Positions 1 to 11,629 are shown, counted from the stretch's first letter. The stretch is 64,000 nt of DNA from CAVQCJ01 sp963771835 (GCA_963771835.1 CAVYVA010000001.1:930001-994000); one strand, 5' to 3'. Translations and numbers: made by a program. The notes: generated from the sequence alone by a model not told the origin.

Positions 1-42
1 GGCGACCGTGGCGACGAGGATTCTCGGCATCCGACTGCTCAC
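1..42 (-). CDS. N-terminus of a gene running off the left edge (partial)
   Basis: Only 14 codons are visible: a GTG start at 42 preceded at a good distance by a GAGGGGA ribosome-binding sequence, then Ser-Ser-Arg-Met-Pro-Arg-Ile-Leu-Val-Ala-Thr-Val-Ala. An ATG at 30 is an alternative start. The basic then hydrophobic residues could open a signal peptide or a beta-strand, but too little is present to name a family. Confidence 0.3.
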   Translation of the reverse strand, partial: MSSRMPRILVATVA

Positions 43-231
43 GTCGTTCCCCTCAGAGGATGACCGCGGGTCGCCCCGGACGCGCGGCGCTGCGCGTCGG
101 GGCGCATCGGGCGCAACGTACTAGTGCCTGACATGCCCCGCACCGGGTGGATCCCTGTGACCTTGGCCTCTGTCGGCCTGCGGGCGCGCGGCGAAGGCTG
201 GGATCGGGAACGAGTTCAGGAGGCGGTGGCC

Positions 232-663
232 ATGAGGCTCACCGGGAAGGATCTGGTAGCGACGCTGTTCACCGGGGCAGCCGTCGGCGCGTACGCCGTG
301 TTCGTGCACGGCGCCGATGTGCCGATGCTCTCGAGCGTGCGGGGCACGACCCTCGTCGTGCTGGTTCTCGGCTGGGTCGGGGGCTGCGCGCTGAGCGACG
401 TCGGCGACGCCTACACCAGCAAGCAGAAGACACCGGCGATGGTGGCCGTGCTGACGACTCTCGGGGGTGTCGCCCTGGCAGCTGCTGTGGTGGGGCTCGT
501 GACGGGGAGCGAGGCGGCTCTGACGGTCCTCGTGCTGGCCACGGTCCTGCTGTGGCTGGGTTCGACCGCACGCCATCTGGCGACGCGGTCGCCGCACGCG
601 ACGCCGCGGACGACGCTGGAGGCTACGCACGATGCCCCGGCCCACCGGATGATGCCGGTCTAG
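232..663 (+). CDS. small integral membrane protein, unknown function
   Basis: Encodes 143 residues. The ATG at 232 is chosen over a GTG at 124 because AGGAGG lies at 218-223, eight bases upstream. The protein has about four hydrophobic segments (near residues 8-25, 36-54, 68-90 and 97-115) and a polar, His/Thr/Arg-containing tail, so it is probably an inner-membrane protein of the four-helix type. I recognise no family motif. It converges with the cyclase gene on the other strand, their ends overlapping by four bases. Confidence 0.6.
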   Translation: MRLTGKDLVATLFTGAAVGAYAVFVHGADVPMLSSVRGTTLVVLVLGWVGGCALSDVGDAYTSKQKTPAMVAVLTTLGGVALAAAVVGLVTGSEAALTVLVLATVLLWLGSTARHLATRSPHATPRTTLEATHDAPAHRMMPV

Positions 664-2020
664 CCGTCGAAGGCACCCGGTGACCGGGACCGGCGCCCCG
701 GTCCCACGGCGTACAGCCGCCAGGGGTCCGGGACGCCCTTCAGGTCGAACACGCCCCGGTCCTCGAACACGATCCCGGACCCGGAGACCAGGTCCCGTAC
801 CGTCTGCGACACCATGACCTCGGAGGGCCGGCGCTGGCCGCGATCCGGGCGCCCACCGAGACCGTGATCCCCCCGCACTTGCCCTCGATCAGCTCGCACT
901 CGCCGGTGTGCACCCCGGCCCGGATCTGGATACCGAGGTCGCGGACCTGTTCGGCGACCTCGACCGCACACCTGATCGCCCGGGCCGGGCCGTCGAACGT
1001 CGCATAGAACCCGTCGCCCGCTGTGTCGTTCTCGACCCCGCGCCAGCGCGCCAGTGCGGCGCGGACGATGGCGTGGTGGGACAGGACCACGTTCTTCCAC
1101 GCGTGGTCGCCCATCGCCGCCTGCTGCGCCGTCGACCCGACGATGTCGGTGAACAGCACCGTCGACAGCACCCTGTCGACCTCGGGCGTCGGGCGGTCGC
1201 CGGTGAGGAACTCCTCGATCTCGTCGACGATCCCGTCCGAGTCGCCCAGGAAGGGGATGTGGTCGTCACCGGGCAGCTCGACGAGCCTGGCGTGCGGGAT
1301 GGTCTCGGCGAGGTACCGCGCCTGGTCGGCCGGGACGATCCGGTCGCCGACCCGCTGCAGCACCAGCGTCGGCGCCTGGATCGACGGGAGCACGGCACGG
1401 ACGTCGAGGTCGCGGAAGATGGTCGCGAGCTCGCGGTACGCGGTCGGAGAGGCGACCAGCCGCTCGAACCGCGCCCACCACCGCTTGAACCGGGGGTCGT
1501 CCGCGCCGCCGGGGCCCTGCAGGTCGAGGTTCTCCCCGGTGCCCATCTCGGACACGAACCGGTCGAAGAACTCGCGCTGCTCCTGCTCCGTCCGGCCGTA
1601 GGGGTGGTCCGGGCTGCGCACGGTCTTGGCCAGCGCGCCGTACAGGATCAGCGCGCTGGTGCGCTCCGGGTAGGTCGCGGCGAACAGCATCGTCATCGCC
1701 CCGCCGCGGGCACCGCCGAACACTGCGGCACGCTCGCTGCCCGCGGCGTCCATGACGGCTCGGAGGTCGTCCATCTGGGGTTCGAGGAACGGCGGCTCCG
1801 GACCCCGGTCGGACAGCCCCACGCCACGCATGTCGAAGAGGATGAGCCGGGAGAACGAGGCGAGCCGGTCCAGGTAGCGGGCCCACCTGGGGTCCTCCCA
1901 CATGATGTCGAGGTTCGACCAGATGCCCGTCGTGTACACGAGGTCGATCGGACCGTCGCCGACGACCGTGTAGGCGATCCGGACACCCGCGTTGTCCGCG
2001 TACCGGATCTCCCGCTCCAC
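660..2020 (-). CDS. alpha/beta-hydrolase-like sensor fused to class III adenylate cyclase (one frameshift)
   Basis: Residues 1 to about 270 resemble an alpha/beta hydrolase (DMRGVGLSD, FAATYPER), and residues from about 285 form a class III nucleotide cyclase domain with the metal-binding FTDIVGST and a TAGDGF motif. Where active hydrolases have the nucleophile Ser (GxSxG) this protein reads GGARGG, so the N-terminal part is probably a ligand sensor. A single missing base near 826 breaks the frame; the C-terminus (SEVMVSQTVRDLVSGSGIVF onward) continues in the next frame to the stop at 660. A paralogue lies at 52355-53848. It probably makes cAMP, but substrate specificity is not shown. Confidence 0.8.
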
Positions 2021-2069
2021 GGCCCGGAGCCTAGCCGCGCCTCGGTGCCGCCCCCGGCGCCACCGTCCC

Positions 2070-2133
2070 CCGCGATCTTGAGAGATTCAGGGTTCTCCGC
2101 GGCGTGTCGGCACTGAATCTCTCAAGATCGCGG
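2070..2133. repeat. perfect 21-bp inverted repeat in a divergent intergenic region
   Basis: The arm at 2070-2090 (core CGATCTTGAGAGATTCAG) is exactly repeated in inverse orientation at 2113-2133, separated by 22 bases. It lies between the starts of two divergent genes (cyclase at 2020, transporter at 2193), so it does not terminate either neighbour. It could be a large operator, a cruciform, or a REP/MITE-like mobile palindrome. No transposase is nearby. Confidence 0.7.
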
Positions 2134-2192
2134 TGGGGTGGGGGTTGGGGTGGGGCCTTGCACGGCGACTGTGGTGAGAGCGAGGGTTCGCC

Positions 2193-3906
2193 ATGACCGC
2201 GGTACTACCCGGTGCAGCCGCACTGCGCGCGTACCAGCGACGTTGGCTGTCCAAGGACCTGGTCGCCGGCCTGGTGCTGACCGCCCTGCTGGTACCGCAG
2301 GGCATGGCCTATGCCGAGCTCGCGGGCCTGCCGGCCGTCACCGGGCTGTACACGTCGATGCTCTGCCTGCTCGGCTACGCGGTGTTCGGCCCGTCCCGGG
2401 TCCTGGTCCTCGGCCCGGACTCCGCCCTCGGGCCGATGATCGCGGCCACGATCCTGCCGCTGGCCGGCGCCGACGGGGACCCGGCGCGGGCCGTCGCGCT
2501 GGCCTCGCTGCTGGCGCTGTTCGTCGGGGCCATGCTGATCCTGGCCGGCATCGCGAAGCTCGGTCTCATCGCCGACCTGCTGTCGAAGCCGACCCAGATC
2601 GGCTACATGAACGGGCTGGCCCTGACCATCGTCATCGGGCAGCTGCCGAAGCTGTTCGGGTTCTCGGTCGACGCCGACGGCCTGGTCGCACGAGCCGAGG
2701 CCTTCGTCCGCGGGCGTCGCGAACGGCGAGACCGTCGCCGCCGCGCTGGCCGTGGGCGCCGGCGGGCTGCTCACCATCCTCGTCCTGCAGCGGTGGCTGC
2801 CCAAGATCCCCGCCGTCCTGGTGGCCGTGGTGCTGTCGATCCTCGCGGCCACGGTCTTCGACCTGGCAGCGCGCGGCGTCACGCTGGTCGGCGTGCTGCC
2901 GCAGGGCTTCCCGCCGTTCACCATCCCGCACGTGTCGGCTGAGCTCGACTGGCGCTGCTCGTCGCGGGGGCGCTCGGCATCGCGCTGGTCTCGTTGACCG
3001 ACACCATCTCCACCGCTTCCGCGTTCGCCGCGCGCACCGGCCAGGAGGTCCGCGCCAACCAGGAGATGATCGGGATCGGCGCGGCCAACGTCGCGGCCGG
3101 GCTGTTCCAGGGCTTCCCGGTGAGCACCAGCGGCTCCCGGACGGCCGTGGCGGAGCAGTCCGGGACGAAGAGCCAGGTGACCGGTCTGGTCGGCGCCGCG
3201 GCGATCACCGTGATGCTGCTGTTCCTGCCCGGCCTCCTGCGCAACCTCCCGCAGCCGACGCTCGCTGCCGTCGTCATCGCGGCCGCGCTCGTCGCTGGCC
3301 GACATCAAGGCACGTTCGGCTGTGGCGCCAGCGGCGCGCCGAATGGTCGCTCTCGATGGCCGCGTTCCTCGGCGTCGCGCTGCTCGGCGTGCTCCCCGGC
3401 ATCGCCGTGGCCGTCGCGCTGTCCATCCTCAACGTGTTCCGGCGGGCGTGGTGGCCGTACCAGACCCGGCTCGGACGGGTCGAGGGGATGCCGGGCTACC
3501 ACGACGTCACCAGCTACCCCGAGGCCAAGCAGCTCGACGGACTGGTGCTGTACCGGTTCGACGCCCCGCTGTTCTTCGCCAACGCCCGGACGTTCCGCGA
3601 GCAGATCCGCCGGATCGCGAGCTCCGAGCCGCGGCCGAGCTGGATCATCGTGGCCGCCGAACCGATCACCGACGTGGACACGACGGCGGCCGACGTCCTG
3701 GAGGCGCTCGACGCGGAGCTGGCGTCGCACGACGTGGTGCTCGTGTTCGCGGAGATGAAGGACCCGTACGGTCCAAGCTCGAACGCTACGAGCTGGACCG
3801 GATCCCCGCCCCGGACCGCTTCTTCCCCACCGTGGGCGCCGCCGTCGACGCGTTCCGCGCCCGGACCGGGGGCCACTGGCACTCCCCGGACCAGGCGTCA
3901 GGATGA
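2193..3906 (+). pseudogene. SulP-family anion (sulfate-type) transporter with C-terminal STAS domain, interrupted by four frameshifts
   Basis: The first 170 residues match the SulP core (LTALLVPQGMAYAELAGLP, GPDSALGPMIAATILPLAG, SKPTQIGYMNGLALTIVIGQ). The protein continues in successive frames after breaks near 2705, 2950-2990, 3290 and 3770, through ANVAAGLFQGFPVSTSGSRT to a STAS domain (YRFDAPLFFANARTFREQI) and a stop at 3906. Joined, it would be about 570 residues, normal for SulP. SulP proteins move sulfate, bicarbonate or similar anions across the membrane; the substrate here is unknown. No in-frame nonsense codons are seen, which favours sequencing indels over true decay. Confidence 0.8.
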
Positions 3907-3916
3907 ACGAGCCGGG

Positions 3917-4487
3917 TCAGCCGTCGGCCGACTGCGCCTCCTCGGCCACCGCCTTGATGTCGCGGGCCACGACGTCGTCGACGGCGGACTCGACGATCCC
4001 GTCCGCCTTGGCCAGGGCCTTGCGGATCTCCACCGCACCCGGGTCGGACACCAGCGCGAGGATCCCGGAGTGCCCTGGGGCGATCGCGTTCTCCAGCTCG
4101 GTCGGCCAGCTCGCTGCGGTGGTGCAGCTCGCGGAGCTTGCCGGTCCCGGCACCCGCGGCCCCCAGCACCGCCGCGCTGCCCAGGATCGACGGCGGGAAC
4201 AGCACCCCCAGGACCACACCGCCGACGATGCCCCACTTGAGCCCGGACTTGGCGCTGTGGTCGGTGGCCTTCTGGACCTCCAGCTTGCCCTCGGCGTCGC
4301 GCTTGACGACGAGGACGCCTTCGATCGAGACGTGCCGGCCGTCCTCGATGGACTTCAGAGCCTCGTAGGCCTCCATCGCGGTGCCGGTGTCGTTGAAGTC
4401 AGCGACGAAGAGGGTGTACGCGCCGTCGGTGGCGGCTGCGGCGACGATGTCCACCTGGTCGGCGTTCGGGGTCTGCTCGTCGGTCAT
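3917..4487 (-). CDS. DUF1269-family membrane-associated protein (one frameshift)
   Basis: Starts at ATG 4487, eight bases after a GGGAG site. An N-terminal alpha/beta part (YTLFVADFNDTGTAMEAYEAL) precedes a glycine/alanine-rich hydrophobic stretch (WGIVGGVVLGVLFPPSILGS) of the glycine-zipper type, then a C-terminal part (ENAIAPGHSGILALV) typical of DUF1269 proteins. A one-base shift near 4100 separates the halves; the second half ends at 3917. About 190 residues if joined. The family has no established biochemical role. Its 3' end converges on the SulP gene. Confidence 0.7.
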
Positions 4488-4612
4488 GGGTGCGCTCCCG
4501 GAATGAGCGGGGACGCGCGGAGGGGGCAGCGTCCGAGAGTGCGACTCTAACCCTCCTCGGCGCACCACCGGAGCCGGGTTCTTGACGACCGTGGCAACGG
4601 TGCCCACGGGGC

Positions 4613-4633
4613 TTGACCTTGACGCTACGTCAA
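4613..4633 (+). promoter_or_regulatory. candidate MerR-type promoter/operator of the ABC exporter
   Basis: A -35-like TTGACC (4613-4618) is followed immediately by the perfect palindrome TTGACGCTACGTCAA (4619-4633), about 17 bases before the exporter's first ATG at 4651. An operator sitting in the spacer between -35 and -10 is the hallmark of MerR-family activation, and a merR-like gene closes this cluster at 6278. The -10 itself is not clear, and the transcript would be nearly leaderless. Confidence 0.55.
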
Positions 4634-4650
4634 CCCTGCACGCTGTCGTC

Positions 4651-5489
<839 letters not shown>

Positions 5490-5493
<4 letters not shown>

Positions 5494-6249
5494 CCAAGCG
5501 CTTCTTCGGCGACACCGCCCTCCTGACCGGACGTCCCTGCGCCACATCACCCGCAGCCCGGACACCATCATCACGACCACGATCACGCCGATCGCCCTCA
5601 TGCTGCTGTTCGTCTACGTGTTCGGCGGCGCGATCGACTCCGGGTCGGACTCGTACGTGAACTACCTGCTGCCCGGCATCCTGCTCATCACGATCGCCTC
5701 GGGCATCTCCTACACCGCCTACCGGCTCTTCATGGACATGCAGAGCGGCATCTTCGAGCGCTTCCAGTCCATGCCGATCGCACGCTCGTCCGTGCTGTGG
5801 GCACACGTGCTGACCTCGCTGGTCGCCACCATGGTCTCGGTCGTGGTCGTCGTGCTCGTCGCCTCCTCATGGGCTTCCGCTCCGGGGCGGGACTGCTGGC
5901 CTGGCTCGCGGTCGCCGGCATCCTGATCCTGTTCGCCCTGGCGCTTGACCTGGCTCGCCGTCATCGCCGGCCTGTCCGCGAAGACCGTGGACGGCGCGGG
6001 CGCGTTCTCCTACCCGCTGATCTTCCTGCCGTTCATCAGCTCGGCCTTCGTGCTCACCGCCACCATGCCCGGCCCGGTGCGGCCTTCGCCGAGAACCAGC
6101 CGGTGACACCGATCGTCAACACGATCCGCGACCTGTTCGCGCAGCAGCCGGTCGGCAGCGGCATCTGGATCGCCCTGGCCTGGTGCCTCGGCATCCTCGT
6201 CGTCGCGTACGCCCTCGCCATCGCCGCCTACCGCCGCAAGATCAGCTGA
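5490..6249 (+). pseudogene. DrrB-like ABC-2 transporter permease, several frameshifts
   Basis: Begins MTKRFFGDTA and continues, after a break near 5515, as SLRHITRSPDTIITTTITPI and MLLFVYVFGGAIDSGS, a pattern typical of DrrB permeases. Further breaks occur near 5862, 5945 and 6080. About six hydrophobic segments can be traced (including YVNYLLPGILLITIASGISY and AYPLA-type C-terminal helices ending in YRRKIS). It would form the membrane channel paired with the preceding ATPase. Restored length is about 253 residues, normal for the family. Confidence 0.75.
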
Positions 6250-6277
6250 CGTCTGCCTCCTCGGGCAGGCTGAGGCC

Positions 6278-7044
6278 ATGCTGACGATCGGACAGCTGGC
6301 GTCCTACGCCGGGGTGACCATCCGCGCGGTGCGGCACTACCACCAGATCGGTCTGCTCCCGGAGCCGGAGCGCGACGCCTCCGGCTACCGGACGTACGAC
6401 GCCGCCGCGGTCGTGCGACTCATCCGGATCCGCACCCTGGCCGAGGCCGGCGTCCCGCTGGCCCGGGTCCGCGAGCTGCTCGACGCCGACCCGGAGACGT
6501 TCGCCGCCGCGACCGCCGAGATCGACCGGCAGCTCCGTGCGCAGATCCGCGCGCTCCAGGAGCACCGCCGGCGGATCGCGCAGCTGGGCTCCGGCGATTC
6601 GTTGGCTCTCCCGCAGGAGGTGGTCGACTACCTGGACCGCCTGCGTGCCATCGGGGCGCCGGAGCGGTCATCGAGCCCGAGCGAGATGCCTGGATCCTGA
6701 TGGCGGCCCGGTGGCCGGAAGAGCTGCCGGCGATCATGGCCGAGAAGGTGGCCCAGCTCGCCAATCCGAAGATCGTCCGGATGTACCAGCTCATCGGTCG
6801 GATCGCAGAGAACTGGGAGGACGAGGAGCTCCTGCGCGAGACGGCCGACCTGATCAGCGATCTCTTGGAGCAGGCCGCCGCCAGCGGGGAGCTGGACCGG
6901 CAGGACGAGATGATGCCGGACACGGCGTTCGTCGGCCTGATGGACTCGTTCGCCGACGCTTCCCACCCCGTCGTCGCGCGGCTGAGGGAGCTGATCGCCG
7001 AGCGTGGGTGGACCGGGTGGACTCGCGTCGAGAAGCGAGCCTGA
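6278..7044 (+). CDS. MerR-family transcriptional regulator (one frameshift)
   Basis: The N-terminal winged helix-turn-helix is clear (MLTIGQLASYAGVTIRAVRHYHQIGLLPEP, given here in part as TIRAVRHYHQIG), followed by a dimerisation helix and a C-terminal effector-type domain. A missing base near 6667 breaks the frame; in the other frame the sequence VIEPERDAWILMAARWPEEL joins smoothly to the downstream part ending at 7044. Restored length is about 256 residues. It sits 28 bases after the exporter permease and is the likely activator acting at the palindrome at 4619-4633, perhaps in response to a drug-like ligand. Confidence 0.8.
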
Positions 7045-7063
7045 CACGGCACGCCGAGCCGTG
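7045..7063 (+). terminator. weak hairpin after merR
   Basis: CACGGC (7045-7050) pairs with GCCGTG (7058-7063) across a seven-base loop, directly after the merR stop codon. There is no T-run, so this is at most a weak terminator in the space before the converging esterase gene. Confidence 0.25.
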
Positions 7064-7125
7064 GGCGGCGAGGCACCGGTCTCGCGACAACCTTCCCGAC
7101 ATCTCAGCGCCGGCCCCACCGTGGG

Positions 7126-8010
7126 TCAGCCGGCCGGCAGGGTACGGACCCAGTCGCGGATCGCAGGGCCGATGACCGCGGGTTGGTAGATGGACGCGTG
7201 GTCCGCTCCCGGCACCACGACGACCCGGACCGGGTGGCCGGCCTGGCGCAGCTGCGCACCGAACGTCTGGGTCATGCCCAGCGGCACGTCCTGGTCTGCG
7301 TCCCCGTGCCCGAGCAGGACTCTGAGCGGCACCGCGCCGGTCGGTGCTGCCACCCAGGTGGCTGGGTCGCCGTCATGCCAGGCCGCTGGCGCCGCCGCGG
7401 GGGTCGCACCGAACAGCGCCGACGCGAGGTCCGCGAACGCGCGGATGTCGTACGCGCCCGACAGCCCGACCAGCCCGTCGACCTGCACCTGCGGGTACGG
7501 GCACCCGCCCCGGAACCGCGAACCCGCCAAGGCCGCCAGCGCGGCGAGCTGCCCACCCGAGGAGTGACCGAGGACCACCAGCGGGCGCGGCACCAGGTGG
7601 CGGCGACGTGCGGTGTCCGCGGCGAACGCCACCGCGCAGACAACGTCCTGGACCGGGGTCGGGAAGACGACCCCGTCGTCCGCGGCGCGGTAGGTGGCGT
7701 TCACGACCAGCATCCCGTCACGCGCGAGCGCGCGGGCGAGCGGCGCGAGGCCACTGCGGTCTGCGGTGCGCCAGCCCCCTCCAGGGATCAGCACGACAAC
7801 CGGGACGGCTCCGGCGGCGGCTGTGCTCGCCACCGGCGAGCCGCTGGCCGCCGGCAGGTACACGTCGGCGGCGACGCCGGGCAGGTAGTCCTGGGTCTGG
7901 TCGGCAGCCGGTCTGTCTGCCTCGGGACCGGGTAAGCCGTTGCACGCTGCCGCTAGGATCGCGGCGCCAAGCGCGACCCCGAGATGCCGCCACGGAGAAG
8001 CACGGAGCAT
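7126..8010 (-). CDS. lipoprotein alpha/beta-hydrolase (esterase-like)
   Basis: Start at ATG 8010 is chosen because a GGGAG site lies nine bases upstream and a lipoprotein signal begins at once: charged MLRASPWRH, a hydrophobic run, then lipobox LAAAC with Cys near residue 23. The mature domain has the BD-FAE/esterase pattern: oxyanion loop PGGGWR, nucleophile elbow GHSSGG, Asp in GHGDAD and His in PGADHAS. It probably hydrolyses an ester outside the membrane. No operon partner is evident; it converges with merR and is followed downstream on the same strand by no gene. Confidence 0.75.
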   Translation of the reverse strand: MLRASPWRHLGVALGAAILAAACNGLPGPEADRPAADQTQDYLPGVAADVYLPAASGSPVASTAAAGAVPVVVLIPGGGWRTADRSGLAPLARALARDGMLVVNATYRAADDGVVFPTPVQDVVCAVAFAADTARRRHLVPRPLVVLGHSSGGQLAALAALAGSRFRGGCPYPQVQVDGLVGLSGAYDIRAFADLASALFGATPAAAPAAWHDGDPATWVAAPTGAVPLRVLLGHGDADQDVPLGMTQTFGAQLRQAGHPVRVVVVPGADHASIYQPAVIGPAIRDWVRTLPAG

Positions 8011-8154
8011 GAAAGCATGCTCCCGCTCCGCACGAGATCCAGGCAGAGGCGTTGGTCCTCGTTCAATCACTCGTGATGGCTCGAAGGTCCGCTGGATCGC
8101 CCGTGGGCCCGCGTCTGCGAGGCACCCGCGGATCCGAACGCCGGCCCGCGGCGC

Positions 8155-11023
8155 TCAGCTGCAGCCGCTGGTACTGCCGCAGCCCTCGCAGACGTAGCAG
8201 GAGCCGGCCGGGCGCATCTTGGTGCCGCAGGTGAAGCACATCGGCGCGTCGGCCGCCGTGCCCGAGGAGCTTCTCCATCAGCTCGGCCGAGGAGTGCACC
8301 CCGGACGGTGCCGGCTGAGCGACCGCCGGCATGTGCGGGGCTTCGACCACCGGGGCCGGGGGGTCCGCGGTCGGGGCGTTCTGGGCCCTGGTCTCGAGCT
8401 CCTCGGTCAGCTCCTCGACGTCGACAGCCTCGTACGAACCGGTGTCCAGGTGCCGGGCCCGCTCGTCGGCGGTGTGGATGCCGAGCGCCGACCGCTGCTC
8501 GAACGGCATGTAGTCGAGCGCGAGCCGCCGGAAGATGTAGTCCATGATCGACTGTGCCATCCGGACGTCCGGGTCGTCGGTGAGGCCGGCCGGGTCGAAC
8601 CGCAGGTTGGTGAACTTGGTGACGAACGTCTCGAGCGGGACGCCGTACTGCAGTCCGATGGACACGGCGATGGAGAAGGCGTCCATGACGCCGGCCAGCG
8701 TCGAGCCCTGCTTGCCGAGCTTGAGGAACACCTCGCCGAGCTGACCGTCGTCGTAGGCACCCGCGGTCATGTAACCCTCGGCACCGCCCACGGTGAACGA
8801 CGTGGTCCGCGAGGACCGCGACTTGGGCAGGCGCACCCGGGTCGGGCGGTACTCGATGACGGTCTTGCCGCCGGCCTCGACGGCCGAGTCGGCGCCCTTG
8901 GCCTTGGCGTCGGACAACGGCTGGCCGACCTTGCAGTTGTCGCGGTAGACGGCCAGCGCCTTCAGGCCCATCTTCCAGCCCTGGACGTAGACGTCCTCGA
9001 TCTCCTCGACGGTCGCCGACTCGGGCAGGTTGACGGTCTTGGAGATCGCGCCGGACAGGAACGGCTGGGCCGCCGCCATCATCCGCACGTGCCCCATCGG
9101 CGCGATGGACCGCTCCCCCATCGCGCAGTCGAAGACGTCGTAGTGCTCGGTGCGCAGACCGGGGGCGTCGATGACGTGCCCGTGCTCGGCGATGTGCTCG
9201 ACGACGGCCTCGATCGTCTCCTGCGCGTAGCCGAGCTTGCGCAGCGCCCGCGGGATCGTCTGGTTGACGATCTGCATGGAGCCGCCGCCGACGAGCTTCT
9301 TGAACTTGACCAGCGAGAAGTCCGGCTCGATGCCGGTCGTGTCGCAGTCCATCATGAAGCCGATGGTCCCGGTCGGCGCGAGCACCGACGCCTGCGCGTT
9401 GCGGAAGCCGTTCTTGGCGCCGGTCGCGACCACCGCGGCCCACGCCTTGGTGGCCTCGCGGTGCACGTCCTTGTCGAGCGAGGTGTAGGTGCGCACCTCG
9501 TCGTTGGCGGCCGCGTGCTTGCGCATGACGCGGGTGTGGGCCTCGGCGTTGCGTGCGTAGCCCTCGTACGGGCCGACGACGCCGGCCAGCTCGGCCGAGC
9601 GCTTGTAGGCGGTGCCGGTCATCAGCGAGGTGATGGACGCGGCGAACGCCCGCCCGGCGTCGCTGTCGTAGGCCAGGCCGGACGCCATGAGCAGCGCGCC
9701 GAGGTTGGCGTAGCCGATGCCGAGCTGGCGGTACTTGCGGGTGGTGTCGCCGATCGCCTCGGTCGGGAAGTCCGCGAAGCAGATCGAGATGTCCATCGCC
9801 GTGATGATGAACTCCACCGCCTTGGCGAAGCTCACCGCGTCGAAGGTGTCGTCCTCGCGCAGGAACTTGAGCAGGTTGAGGCTGGCGAGGTTGCAGGAGG
9901 AGTTGTCCAGCGACATGTACTCCGAGCACGGGTTCGACGCGGTGATCCGCCCGGTCTCCGGGTTGGTGTGCCAGTCGTTGATCGTGTCGTCGTACTGGAT
10001 GCCGGGGTCGGCGCACTCCCAGGCCGCCCTGGCGATCTTCTCGAACAGGGCCCTGGCGTCGACCGGCCAGGTCTGGTCGCTCTTGCGGGCCCGGAGCTGG
10101 AACTCGGTGCCGTCCTCGACCGCGCGCATGAACGCGTCGCTGACCCGGACGGAGTTGTTGGCGTTCTGGTACTGGACGCTGGTGATGTCGTGGCCGCCGA
10201 GGTCCATGTCGAAGCCCGCGTCGCGCAGCGCCCGGATCTTGTTCTCCTCGCGCGCCTTGGTCTCGACGAACTCCTCGATGTCCGGGTGGTCGACGTCGAG
10301 CACGACCATCTTCGCCGCGCGCCGGGTGGCCCCGCCGGACTTGATCGTGCCGGCCGAGGCGTCGGCGCCGCGCATGAACGAGACCGGGCCGCTGGCGGTG
10401 CCGCCGGACGAGAGCAGCTCGCGCGAGGACCGGATCCGGGACAGGTTGAGGCCGGCCCCCGAGCCGCCCTTGAAGATGAAGCCTTCCTCGCGGTACCAGT
10501 TGAGGATCGAGTCCATCGTGTCGTCGACCGACAGGATGAAGCAGGCCGACACCTGCTGCGGGGCCTCGGTGCCGACGTTGAACCAGACCGGCGAGTTGAA
10601 CGAGAACACCTGGTGCAGCAGCATCCAGGTCAGCTCGTGCTCGAAGACCTCCGCCTCCGCGTCGGTCGCGAAGTACCCGTGCTCCTTGCCGGCAGCCGTG
10701 TAGGTCAGCACCACGCGGTCGATGAGCTGGCGCAGGCTCCACTCGCGGGCGTCGGTGCCGACCGCCCCGCGGAAGTACTTGGTGGTGACGATCGTCGAGG
10801 CGTTGACCGACCAGAAGTCCGGGAACTCCACCCCACGCTGCTCGAAGACGGTCTCGCCGGTCTTCCAGTTGGTCTGGACGACGTCGCGCCGCTCCCAGGT
10901 CACCTCGTCGTACGGGTGCACCCCGGCCGTGGTGTAGATCCGCTCCATCGTGAGGCCGCCCTTGGGACGCCGGACCACCTGAGGCTGGTCGCCCGTCTTC
11001 GCCCCGCTCACCGTCTCGGTCAT
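8155..11023 (-). CDS. nrdJ: adenosylcobalamin-dependent (class II) ribonucleoside-diphosphate reductase (one frameshift)
   Basis: Makes deoxyribonucleotides using B12 instead of an oxygen-requiring metal cofactor. Diagnostic stretches: FSFNSPVWFNVG, GGSGAGLNLSRIR, NPCSEYMSLDNSSCNLASLN and APTGTIGFMMDCDTTGIEPD. A base is lost or gained near 8250. In the neighbouring frame the protein ends with a Cys-rich tail (MCFTCGTKMRPAG, then CYVCEGCGSTSGCS) and stops at 8155; this tail is the redox-active/zinc-binding C-terminus of the family. ATG 11023 has AAGGAG upstream. Full length is about 956 residues. It lies 91 bases behind nrdR and is probably cotranscribed with and repressed by it. Confidence 0.93.
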
Positions 11024-11114
11024 ATGCCTGCCGTCTCCTTCGAAGATGCCAACAGTGTCAACGTTCGCCGTGCTGCCGGGCTTCCTCCCGGCGGGGGGTC
11101 TTCGGTGCGGAGCG

Positions 11115-11576
11115 TCAGCGCGCCGCGACGTCTCGTTCGGCCCGTAGGAGCCCGATCTCGGCCTCGAAGTCGGCCATGGACTCGAAGCCGCGGTAGACGC
11201 TCGCGAAGCGCAGGTAGGCGACCTCGTCGAGCTCGCGCAGGGGGCCGAGGATGGCCAGGCCCACCTCGTGGGCCTCGATCTCGGCGCATCCGGACCCCCG
11301 GACGGTCTCCTCGACCCGCTGGGCCAGCAGCGCCAGCTCGTCCTCGCTCACCGGGCGGCCCTGGCATGCCTTGCGCACCCCGGCGAGGACCTTGGCCCGG
11401 CTGAACGGCTCGGCCGCGCCGGAGCGCTTGACGACGGTGAGGCTGGCCGTCTCGACCGTGGTGAACCGCCGGCCGCAGTCGGGACACTGCCGGCGCCGCC
11501 GGATGGCCGTGCCGTCGTCGGTGGCCCGCGAGTCGACCACGCGGGAGTCGCCGAAGCGGCAGAACGGGCAGTGCAC
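11115..11576 (-). CDS. nrdR: transcriptional repressor NrdR
   Basis: 153 residues starting at GTG 11576 with AGGAGG six bases upstream. The N-terminus is the NrdR zinc ribbon (HCPFCRFGDSRVVDSR, then QCPDCGRRFTTVE), followed by an ATP-cone domain (VVKRSGAAEPFSRAKVLAGV). It senses the ATP/dATP balance and represses ribonucleotide reductase genes, here most likely nrdJ directly downstream. The order nrdR, LysM protein, lexA matches that of mycobacteria. Confidence 0.95.
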   Translation of the reverse strand: MHCPFCRFGDSRVVDSRATDDGTAIRRRRQCPDCGRRFTTVETASLTVVKRSGAAEPFSRAKVLAGVRKACQGRPVSEDELALLAQRVEETVRGSGCAEIEAHEVGLAILGPLRELDEVAYLRFASVYRGFESMADFEAEIGLLRAERDVAAR

Positions 11577-11629
11577 GCTGGGCCTCCTGGCGAGGGAACC
11601 TGGGGACAGGGCTGGGGGGAACGTGTGGA

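Noticed and set aside
11024..11114. Cobalamin riboswitch before the B12-dependent reductase
   Set aside because: The gap between nrdR and nrdJ is only 91 bases, too short for a B12 riboswitch, and no B12-box-like sequence was seen.
8219..11404. Very long plus-strand open frame (over 1000 codons) opposite nrdJ
   Set aside because: It is the antisense shadow of nrdJ and nrdR; its translation is low-complexity Arg/Ala/Asp/Val-rich, while the minus strand encodes clear conserved motifs.
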